Positions 18,018-28,600 of a stretch of DNA of 51,794 nucleotides are shown here, one piece after another. The position numbers and the translations under genes were made by a program. This stretch comes from an uncultured Desulfomonile sp. (GTDB lineage Bacteria > Desulfobacterota > Desulfomonilia > Desulfomonilales > Desulfomonilaceae). Each line of letters begins with the position of its first letter. Position 1 is the first letter of the stretch. A model generated the notes under the pieces. The model saw only the letters and a program-made list of their open reading frames with translations. It was not told where the DNA came from and made no database searches. Location of the stretch: the NCBI GenBank assembly GCA_903896745.1, contig CAITZA010000043.1:1-51794 (forward strand), in the 5' to 3' direction.

Positions 18018-19163
18018 TCATTTTTGCCAGCTACCCTCAAGATCATCATGCCTTGGCTGATAGAACCACTGGGCAATCAATGTTGGGACAACCGCGCTAC
18101 CAATGACTACCGTAACCAGAATAGTATACTGTTCCTGGGTAATTATGCCGCGACTGTATCCAAATAGAGCTGCGATACTCCCAAATGTCAATCCCGTGCT
18201 CATAAGCAGGGTGGTATACATCCCCAGTTTGTGGGAAAAACGAAACATCGCCGTTAATGGATAAACGCCGATGAATTTTGCCGCTACCTTCACGGCAAGC
18301 AACACCAGAATAATCCCCAGACCTGTCCATATAGCCGCAAGCGATACAATAGTCCCAGCTTTCAAGAAATAAAACGGCGTCAGCAACGCAAACGCTGTTG
18401 TCCTGAGATGCCTGACCATCTCACGATGCTCCTGAAACAGACCAGCTACCACCAGGCCAAGCAGGTAAGCCGGCAGGACTGCTTCGCTGTTCGCATGCGC
18501 AGCAAGCCATCCCAAACCAAAGAGTATCACAAAAATGAGTTTGATCTCAGGTTCACTTACATGACCACCGAAAAAACCAAAGAACCATCGGACAAATCCC
18601 GGCGTAAAAACAAGAACCACCGTGGTTATGACCGCAAAGACAGCCAACCACACATTGTAGTTTGCAAACAGAATCCCCAGCGCCAGGACAGTGCCCAAGT
18701 CCGTCACAAAACACGCCGCCAGTATGATCTTGCCCAATTCCGTTTTGTTTAGTCCGGTCTCCACCATGACTGAGTAGACTACCGCCACCGATGTCGTGGA
18801 AAGAGCCAAACCGCATATCTTTGAAGCGTCCGCCGTCCAGCCTGCAACATAATAGGCGTACCCCATCGCCCCCAAAAATGGCAGCAGAAAACTGAAAAAA
18901 CCTATCGCTATACTTTCTTTCGCATACTTGCGCAAAATGTCCGGCTCAATTTCGGCGCCAGCAAGAAATGTCAGAAGTATCGCGCCAAACCCCGCGAGAA
19001 AGCTTATCCATTCTACACGCGGATCAAGGCCCAGAAAATTTCCGCCTATCACCCCGACGAAAATTTCCACCAGAGCAACTGATATGGCTGTTCTAATCGA
19101 TATGATACTGGCGATAAGCGCCAGTCCAATCCATACCATCGCAACATACCAAGTCTGTTCCAT
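18018..19163 (-). CDS. cation:proton antiporter (CPA2 family)
   Basis: Integral inner-membrane monovalent-cation/proton exchanger of the KefB/NapA type, 381 residues with about 11-12 hydrophobic helices (for example FLAGFGAILLTFLAGAEIEP and LVKAGTIVSL-like segments). No C-terminal TrkA-N regulatory domain is present, unlike KefB/KefC, so the following UspA protein may take a regulatory role (inference). Starts at ATG 19163 with GGGAG 6 nt upstream. The ion cannot be assigned by eye. Confidence 0.9.
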   Translation of the reverse strand: MEQTWYVAMVWIGLALIASIISIRTAISVALVEIFVGVIGGNFLGLDPRVEWISFLAGFGAILLTFLAGAEIEPDILRKYAKESIAIGFFSFLLPFLGAMGYAYYVAGWTADASKICGLALSTTSVAVVYSVMVETGLNKTELGKIILAACFVTDLGTVLALGILFANYNVWLAVFAVITTVVLVFTPGFVRWFFGFFGGHVSEPEIKLIFVILFGLGWLAAHANSEAVLPAYLLGLVVAGLFQEHREMVRHLRTTAFALLTPFYFLKAGTIVSLAAIWTGLGIILVLLAVKVAAKFIGVYPLTAMFRFSHKLGMYTTLLMSTGLTFGSIAALFGYSRGIITQEQYTILVTVVIGSAVVPTLIAQWFYQPRHDDLEGSWQK

Positions 19164-19263
19164 CAGTTACTCCCTTCGTCCACATCCCACCTCATCGTCT
19201 AGAGATACATCGTTTTTAGATAAAATGTAGGTAATTTTTCGTATCTGATGCGCAAAAAGTTTT

Positions 19264-19485
19264 ATGGTCGTTCTTGAGGAAAAAGATGTGTAGAATGCAT
19301 GACTCTGCTTGTCATTCCCACAAAAGCGGGAATCCAGAAATTCTGGACGCCAGATCAAGTCCCGTATCACAAAACATGGACTGGCGCTTACTTCTCCCCG
19401 ATCATGGCGCTTTCGTCGTTAACTGGTGGGGCTTGAGAAAACTGCTCAAGTTTAGGCTTTATCACGTCAAGACTTTTGAGAAACA
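19264..19485 (+). repeat. dispersed intergenic repeat, copy A (MITE-like)
   Basis: Shares three blocks, in the same order, with copies B and C: a left arm (GTCGTTCTTGAG, then GAATGCATGACTCTGCTTG), a REP-like inverted repeat GTCATTCCCacaaaaGCGGGAATCC, and a right part ending GACTTTTGAGAAAC. The right half is about two-thirds identical by eye to copy B reverse-complemented. It is the most diverged of the three. Confidence 0.6.
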
Positions 19486-19628
19486 CCGCATAGACACTAA
19501 AGAGGCTAACTGACTGTTGTTATTGCACTGATTCATGTTGCAGGAAGGCTTCAGGCTCAATTTCCCGCCGGCATTCCCATCACTCTCATATACCTAGACG
19601 GCGTCCCCCCACATGTATCGGGTTCATA

Positions 19629-19671
19629 GAGTCCAGCCCCATATCCAGATGTGGAAACGGGAGCCGGACTC
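19629..19671 (-). terminator. hairpin downstream of the megasynthase gene
   Basis: GAGTCC (19629-19634) pairs with GGACTC (19666-19671), with further GC-rich pairing inside (GCCCC/GGAGC). It sits 24 bp past the stop codon. No T-run follows on the minus strand, so termination is uncertain. Confidence 0.3.
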
Positions 19672-19694
19672 CAGCCCAGAAAGATATTCAAATA

Positions 19695-22600
19695 CTAATT
19701 TTTCATCAACGCGCGGGCAACAACCAGGTCATTCCGGAATTCGACCCACGCCTCTATCTCAGACAATCCCATCCGGTTCACAGCCTCGCCGGCCTGATTC
19801 CGGAATTCCAGTCTTGCCCGTCCGCAACTATCTATATTCGAAACGATGACATCCTTGAGGTCATATCTCAATCCAACCCCAATGGCCTTCAGGCTCGCCT
19901 CCTTCAAAGACCAGATCGCATTCAGGGTTGACCAGCGGTCAAGACCAGCGCCAGCAAGCGTGATTTCTGTTTCATCAAAATAATCACCAACCCAGGACTC
20001 GGTTCTACGCTCAACCTTCTCGACATCTATTCCAAACCCAGCAAAATGTTCAACCGATGCGGCTGCAGCCATTGCAACCCCATTTGAATGTGTGAGAGAA
20101 AGAGCGCCAATCCTTGTTCCCGACTGGGAAGCCAGTTCAGCGAAAGGCTTTCCAAAATCATCCTGAAAAATCCTTATGTCCGTGGCTGGGGCGCCGCCTT
20201 TCCCCTCCATGGCAAGAAGCCTGCTGACCGAACGTTTGAGCGCAATTCTGCCACTCAGCCATTCCTTCTGACGCTTGCCCGAAGGTTTTGATTTTGCCTC
20301 GGCAATTTCGTCTGGTGTCAGAAACTCGAGAATTTCGGGTCGTCCGAACGACTCATCGTCCGGTATCAAAGTCCCGATCTCCACGGTGGACTCATGAAGT
20401 TTCCCCACAAACCTGGCTTTGGCTTCAAGTTCAATCATTTCTACTCCGTAGAGGCTGATCATCAAATTGCCGTCGCGATCTTTTATCCATCCATCAAATT
20501 TGAAACGCGAGCGCTCTTGATCTGAAGTTGCAGTAATGACCTCTCTTCGGGTTAACTCTCCGTCAAAAGGAATGGAATCAGCCTTATGAATGATGGCTTT
20601 CTCAATTCCAATCGGAAGCGCCATGACCCCATGAGACTCCATCCCAAACGCGGCTACTGCCTGAAAAACGGCCTCAACCGCCGCCGGTATGACATCTGAA
20701 AACATGTCCGGTCTTTGATCGGTATCCCTGTAACGGAATCGAATCGCATTCCAACCGCCTTCAATAGAGCAATGATCAAGCAGTCTGAAGGCCGGGCCAT
20801 GGAAAAACTGCGCATAAATCTCGGAATACGGAACGAACAGCGTCTGGCTCCAGAATTCAGGCTCCGGCCATTCTGGGGCATCGGCGCCGGCCAGTTGCAA
20901 CCTGCATTGATGGTGAACCCGCGGTTCGCCAAAGGCCCTTCCCTCCTTGTCTATAAAAATCGAAGTTATTTTAGCCTTATAGGTTGGGTTGGAGGAGTCA
21001 GGCGCGTCTTCGGACATGACCTCTATTTCAGCCTGAAACGGATCATTCCTGAAAACCTTGAGTGGTTGAAGGTAACGAACTTCTGAAAAAGTCACATTAC
21101 CGGCCTCAGGTTTCAGTAGTTGAAAGGCGCCCCTCATCAGTTCCAGTCCTCCAACCCCCGGAAACACCGCAGCCCTGTTTATGCGGTGATGATCCAGCAA
21201 CGGATGGGTTGGATCAAGAAACACTTTTACTCTTATTTTCTCACCGGGAATCAAATCAATGATATTCGCCTTCTGGCCCCCGATGATGACATCCCTGGTC
21301 TGCAAGGCGTTCGGTATTTCAAAAGCGTCTTTGTTGAAAGGCCCGAGTTTGCCTGCTACCAGAACTTCACGCGACGAACCCCTTCTAAGTATTTCAGCTT
21401 CGAGAAGCTCTGCGCCGGCCCTTGGAGGTATGAAATCTATGCCCGCGTTTTCCAGTGTCGCCTGGACACTGCCTCTGACAGCCATACCGATTTCCGCCCA
21501 TGGCGCCCAATCGATTATTGACGCCTTCGTTTCACCACCTGCGGATATAAACCGTATCAGATGAGCCAGTGAATCGTTGGCCGCTGAATAATCGAGCTGG
21601 GCAATGTTTCCAAACCGTCCCGAAACACTCCCGAAACCGATTATCCTCTTGGGTGGAAGGCCGTGTTTTTCCAAGGCTCTCAAAACATTCCACATACCCT
21701 GAACTTTCACATTGTAAACTAGCTCAATCTGTTCAAGCGTCTTTGTTCTAAGCGCCTTGCTAACATCCAGCCCGGCGCCGTGTATCACCATGTCCACACG
21801 TCCACACACAGAAGCGACATCACCCACAAAATCATCAACCGATTTCTCGTCCAGGATGTCAATCGAACGATACATAACCTCCGATCCCATGGACTTCAAC
21901 TCGCTAATGTTCCTGAAAACCTCTCCCTCTCCACGCATCCTGGAGAGTTCTTTTTCCACTTTCACAGGGGTGGGAGATACGCCTTCGCGTTTCATGCGCT
22001 CAACAACGCGATCCCGCTCTTTCAACCAATCTTCAGCGGAAAAATTGGCATAACCCTCCGATGAGGGTGTCTGACTGGTTCTGCCAAGCAGCGCAAACGT
22101 GAAAGAATTGTTTGAAGCCAGCCTCTTGAGACATTCGGCGGTAATTCCCCTCGCGCCTCCAGTCACAAGTATTACGTCACCGGCGTTCAAAGCATTGCTA
22201 TCCCTATCCCTGGAGGCCTCAATAAATCTTATCGCCTCAAGAGTTCCCGCGCCTGTTGTAGCGGTTTCCAGTGGATACTCCGAATTGAGGGATTTCACTA
22301 TTATTTCTACTTGCCGACCGAAACTCAGGGATGGATTTAAATCAATGATTCTGGACAGTGTTTCAGGATATTCCCGTGCAAAGGATTTTGCGGCGCCGGT
22401 CAAGGCGCCGATCCTGAAACCGTCTGGCTGGGGACTTCTAAACCCGTAAGCGCCGTCTTCCTGAACCACGGTTAACAGGACTGCCGGACCATTTTCGAAA
22501 AGTCCGGCAAGCTCGATGAAAAACTCGAAGCTCTTTTTCTCCAGATCATCAGTAGGGTTTATACCCATAAGGTTTATGATTCCGGTCGCGCCGCCGGCAA

Positions 22601-25600
22601 AGCGATGAAGCTCGCCAATCTCTTCAATCCTTGAAACATCCCTGTGTCCTGAAACGACCAGCTCCTTTTCAAGGAGTTCAGCAAGTTCATTAGGTCCGGA
22701 GATCACTACAAACCTATCGATCGTTCGGGGCTCGGTTTTATTTAATTCAGGCAAAGCTACCAGTCGGGCCTCGTAAAGATTTATTTCCGGGCCGGTCTCG
22801 GTCCTGGTTTCAACTTCCGGTTTGGCGCTTACGGTTGTTTCCCCAGCGGGAATACCCGACTGCCTGCGTTCCATGACAAACCCGATGATATGTTTGATGG
22901 TTGGGAAATCGGCGATCTTAAGACCATCTATCCGTGGAATATCGAAGGCTTCCCGCACTTCGGTGATGAATTCGGCCTGTTTTACCGTATCAATCCCCAG
23001 ATCGGCCTCCAAATCCAGCTCCACATCCAGCATATCCGCCGGGTAACCCGTCTTCTCAGACAGCAGACCAAGTATTTTCTCCTGAACAGCCGCTTCGTTA
23101 ACGGAATCCTGTGAAGCCGGCATGTCGTCCGGCGATGTTGCGCCCGATCGAGATGCCGTATGTGACAGCACAAAGTTGATGATATGCTCAATGGTAGGGA
23201 ATTCCGCTATTTTCAAACCATCGATACGGGGAATTTCAAACTTCTCCCTGACTTCCGTAATGAATTCCGCCTGTTTTACCGTATCGATACCGAGATCAGC
23301 CTCAAGATCCAACCCGGTGTCAAGCATATCCGCCGGGTAACCAGTCTTTTCGGACAGCAACGCCAGGACTTCAGATCTGACCTGATTCGTGTCGTGTACG
23401 GAAGAGGATAGGCTTAACTCTGCCACATCCTGCGAATCCTGTTTTTGTTCTATGTTTAGCGTTTCATGCGCCACGATTTCTACCGCGCCCGCAACACGCT
23501 GCGCGACCTTGAGCGTTCTGTCTTCTACCGTGACGACGGGGTCGTCATATCCGGTGATCTTCCTGAGCCACTCCCTATGAGTAGGTAAATCGACTATCCT
23601 GTTTTCCTCATGTGATTTGGCCTTATAGAGTGACATTACTATCTGTGAGCCGAAGCCGGCGGCCAGTCTCAGGGCGTATTGCGCATCGCATTTACCGCCT
23701 CTACTCAGATTGAGGTCCTGAAAGTCCGGGTCAGGCGTTTTCAGATTCGGGATTGGAGGCAAGAGACGTTTTTGCAAGCACCTCAGTGAAACGGCGTCCT
23801 CTACGCCCACCCCCATTGTGTGACCGGTAAATCCTTTCGTATTAGCGATCGGGATCTGAGTCACGCTATTTCCGAAAGTATTGCGCAGGGCCTTGATTTC
23901 CGCGTCTGCGCTTCCACCCCTCTTGGGAGAATAGGTTTCGTGGGACATGAAAAACATCTTGCCAGCAAGCTCTTCCCGACTGATTCCAGACTGCTTTTCC
24001 CATTTGGAAATCATGTCTTCCATAACATTGGAGATATGATCAACATCCAGTCTTGTGCCGTGAAAACCGCTATTTGCGACCATGCCGGCTTCTATTGACG
24101 CAACACTTTCCATGCCGCGGTTTTTGATGAGCTGTTCTTTTTCGAGGACAATCCCGACTGCGGCTGACCCCAGAATCAGGCCGTGACGCCTGTCATCAAA
24201 CGGCAATGCGGCTTCAGAAAGGCTCGAATTTGTGGTCGCCGCTCCCATCGCAAGAAAGCCCGAACCGATCCACGGTAACAGCGTGCGACCCGCAACATCG
24301 TCTGCGGCAATGATTATGACCCTGTTGGCCTGACCGGTCCTAATCCAGTCACGCCCCAGCAGTATTGCCTGAGTGGTTCCTGCGCAGGCCGCATCCACAT
24401 GGGTGTTCGGTCCTTGCGCTCTCAGCAGTTGAGCCAACTGTCCATGAGCCATGCTCATGACCCGTAGTAAAAAGGTCCTGTTGAAGGTGTACAGATCTTC
24501 ATCATCGGAGCCCGCAAGCTTCCCAAATTCTTGTGTAAACCATCTTGTTACACGTTCGCGCTCCCTGTCATCCCTGATCCTTTCGACAAGTCCGGCATAA
24601 AAATCTATAAGTCTTTTCTTTGCGCCCGCTCCATACTTGGCGGCCGTTTCGCGTGTCACCTCATCCACCAGTGAAGCCATTCCAGGGAACGCCGACGCAA
24701 ATATGACACCGGTCTCCTTACGAAGTTCAGGCGCAAGGGCCCAAGAGTCCGGAAGCTCCTTTCCCGTGCTTGTGGTTTTCATCTGCCGGACGAGTGGAAT
24801 GCCTGCGTCTCTCAGGGCCTCAAGACCGGCTGCCACCGCCAGTCTTGTGGTAACATCCATTGCCGCCACCAGCTTGTCATCCAGACCATACTCCTTAGCT
24901 ATCTCACCATCGTTGAAGAAGCCGGCAAGCTGAATGACACCCGATATGTCATCAACCGCCCTGAGATCAGCTTCACCCTGCGGCCCCTTGTACAAACGCT
25001 CAACGTTCTTGTCGAGCATCTCGACGCGACCATCCTCCGGCACCTGCTTGATGAAGTTCTTTCCCAAGATCAAATCATCCAAATTTTCCCGGTCGAAAGC
25101 AAAACGCACATCCGAAGGGAGGCCTGCGGAAACACCTGATATTACTACCGGCGTAAAATCCATGCCTTCGGATTTCACGGTTTGGACGGTTTTCTCAAGC
25201 GGCAGGATATTTTCTACAAACGACTGATAGCCGGTTTTCAATAAAGCCCGGATAGGTGAGCCCTGCATTTCGATGTATCTGCCAAATTCCTTCCTGGTAG
25301 CTATGGCCTCAAGCTCGTCATCCAGAAGCAGATCCAATGGGGAGGGTATCAGCTTTACGGTTGGACTGACGGGCGCCGCAGATACTGTCTGCTGTATGTC
25401 ATCCGCTCGTACCAAACGCAATTCTGGCTTTTTGTCGGCGGTTGAAACCCTTGAGGAAACGGCGCCGGTCTCCTCAAAATCTACGTCGAAACCCTCGACC
25501 ATGAGCGCGGCCAGGCTTTCCATCAACTGAAGTATCCCACCCTTTTTCGGATGGTTTGTCGGCAAGGCCAGAGCCTCGCTCGAAAGGGTGTCCAGCGTGA

Positions 25601-28600
25601 GATTCGTCATCACCCTCTTGGGTCCGCATTCGACGTATACCTTTATGCCCTCGCTATACATTTTTCTAAGTGTTTTTACCCATTCGACAGGCGCTGCAAA
25701 CTGTTTTCCGAGAAGGTCTCTAATCCTGTCAGGCGCCGCGGGACCGACGGGGTAAAAATCTCCTGTGACATTAGATAGTATTGGGGTGGTCGGCGGATTG
25801 ACCTTTAGCTTTTCGAGGGTTCTCATGAATGGTTCTCTCGCCGGAGCCACCACCCCCGAATGGAACGCAGCGGAAACCGGTACCAGTATTCCCTCAAGCC
25901 CTCGGGATTTGAAGAGCTCACCAGCTTTTTTTACCGCCTCAGTCTCTCCGGAAATGACTGTCTGTTTGGGTGAGTTTTTATTTGCCGCCACCACGTAGCC
26001 GTCAACCTCCGCCAGAGCCTCTTCCACAACTCGGGCGTCAGCCGGTATGCTCATCATAAGACCCGGATCAGCAATGCTAACCCTGGCCATTTCACGGCCC
26101 CTCACTGCCACGGCTTCGAGAGCGTCTCTGAACGAGAAAACTCCGGCGGCCACACATGCGGCATACTCTCCCAATGAATGTCCAGCGCACGCCGCCGGTT
26201 TAATCCCGAGCGATTCGAGCAGCCGGAACATCGCGGTATCAGCGGTCAGAATCATGGGCTGGAGGATCTGGGTGTCCCTGAGCGGGTCACTTTCCTCTCT
26301 TGCAGATCTGTCAAGCGCTGCCTCATCCGGAAATACCGTTGAGATTATTGAAGGCAGACCGAGGGCTTGCAGTATTTCGTCCGCGTCTGCAAAAGTCCGG
26401 GCCACTATGGGGAAACGGTCGGCAAGGTCCCTGAACATGAATGGATATTGAGATCCCTGCCCCGGGAAAAGGAACGCGGCTCCAGGTTTAAGCCGACCGG
26501 CCGACCCTTGGGCAAAACTTATTCCACGAGCCGGCAATACTGCCCTCTTCGACGCATCCCCAATTACATCCATTATGGTTTCAAGCTTCTTGACAACCAT
26601 TTCAGCGTCTGTTGCGCCAAAACCGAACCGCAGCTCGAATCCCGATACATTCTTTCTCGAATCCGAGGAGAGCTGTTTGAAATTTGAAGGATTTATTTGC
26701 CCAAGAAGTTGCTTCACCCTCTTTTCTAGCTCTTCAGGCGTATTGCCCGCGACAGCCCAGACCTCGCCTTCAGTCCTCAAATTGGCCGGTTTCGGCCAAC
26801 GTGGTGGAACGAATTCAACTGTTTCAGCCTTTTCGGCAACCGGAGCATTTCTCGGGACTAGCTTCAGGCCAGGAGAGAACTCCTGAAGAATTACATGGAA
26901 GTTGGTTCCTCCAAACCCGAATGCGCTGACACCAGAGCGGCGTGGATTGCCATTCCGGGTCTTCCATGGTTCAGAGTCGGTCAAGAGTTTTAGTGGCGAA
27001 TTTGTCCAGTCTATGCAAGGGTTTGGGGTGCGGATGTTTATTGTTGGGGGCAAGGTCCTGTGGTACAGGGCAAGTAGGGCCTTGATGATTCCCGCTGCCC
27101 CTGCGCCGGCCTTCAGATGGCCTATCTGGGATTTTACCGAACCGATTCCAACAGACCCATTGGCCGATCCGGCTTCACGGAAAAAGGTGTCCAGCAAAGT
27201 CAGCTCGGTTTTATCGCCAACCGGGGTAGAAGTGCCATGCGCCTCTATAAGTCCAATAGATTTCGGATCTACGTCTGCAGCCTCCAGGCAAGCCCTTATG
27301 GCCCTCTCCTGACCGGCCGCGTTAGGCGCCGTAATGCCCTTTCCCCGACCGTCGGAAGATGACCCCACTCCTAACACCACACCGTAAACACGGTCATTAT
27401 CCCGGATGGCGTCAGATAGTCGTTTCATGACAAGAATCCCTGCGCCCTCACCCATTATGAACCCGTTGGCCCCGGAATCGAACGGCCGCGAACCATCAGC
27501 CGAAAGCGCCCCAACCTTACAGAATTTTATGAACGAAGAAGGATGCATGGCAGCGTCAACCCCGCCGGCCAACGCCACCTCCATGAATCCGGCTCGAAGA
27601 CCGTTCACCGCATTCATCACCGCTGCAAGCGATGACGCGCAGGCCGCGTCCACAGTAAAGTTCGGCCCCTCCAGATTGAATACATTGGCTACGCGTCCTG
27701 ATATTACGTTGGGGAGCTCACCGGGAAGTGAATCCTCCGTTATCTCCGGCAATCCCTCCAGATAGCGCTGCCTGAATATTTCTATCGCCGCCTCGCCCGA
27801 GGCAGGATCAAGACCCGCCTGTTTAAAAGATTCCTTTAAAACATCAACAGCGCGAGGGAGCGACAGCCTCTCGGCGTAACGGTCCGTCGTCTCGCCTCCC
27901 ATGGAATTTCCAATTACTATCCCGACTTTCTTGCCTTTGAGATGCTCAGGTTTGAGACCGGCGTCTTCGAGGGCGTCCGCAACGCAGGCTACAGCCAGTT
28001 TCTGGGTCCGATCCATCTTCTTTGCCACAGATGGCGGTATGCGGAATTTCAGCGGATCAAACTCAAAATCGGTAACAAACCCGCCTATACATGAATAGGT
28101 CCTGTCAGGAACCTTTGGATTGGGATCATAATAATAGTCTATGTTCCTCCACCTGTCGGCCGGCGCCTTAACTATGCCGTTTTTCTGATCAATTATGTAT
28201 TTCCAGAAACTTTCCGGTGAATCCGAGCCCGGTAACCTCAGGCCGATTCCAACAACCGCTATGGGTTCATGTGACTGCCTGAAATGAAGCTCGACCTGTT
28301 CCGACTCCTCTGACTGCTCCGGTTCAGATTTTGCCGGTATGCTTTCGGAAGCGACCGCCGCAGTCTCAACAGGCGGAGTAGGCACGGATTCTGTTTTTGC
28401 GGCCATGTCAGGAACAGCCGGACTGTCGGGTTGCTCATGAATCGTTTCAGTAACGCCTAAAGTGTTTATTGGCGATGATTGCCTCATGTTTGAAGGATTT
28501 TCCATGACAAAAATATCTCGACCTTTATCCATGATTTCATGATGAATTTCATCAATGGTGGTTTTGCGCTCCAGCAGGCATACACCCTGCCCCATCAGAT

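Larger units (their letters stand above)
19164..19694. other. intergenic region with repeat copy A and a hairpin
   Basis: About 531 bases between the antiporter start and the megasynthase stop. It contains dispersed repeat copy A (19264-19485) and a hairpin at 19629-19671. The small ORFs here are part of the repeat or shadows. No gene supported. Confidence 0.55.

Noticed and set aside
23850-25150. Calling the second KS a chain-length factor
   Set aside because: The active-site Cys and two His are present, so loss of catalysis is not supported.
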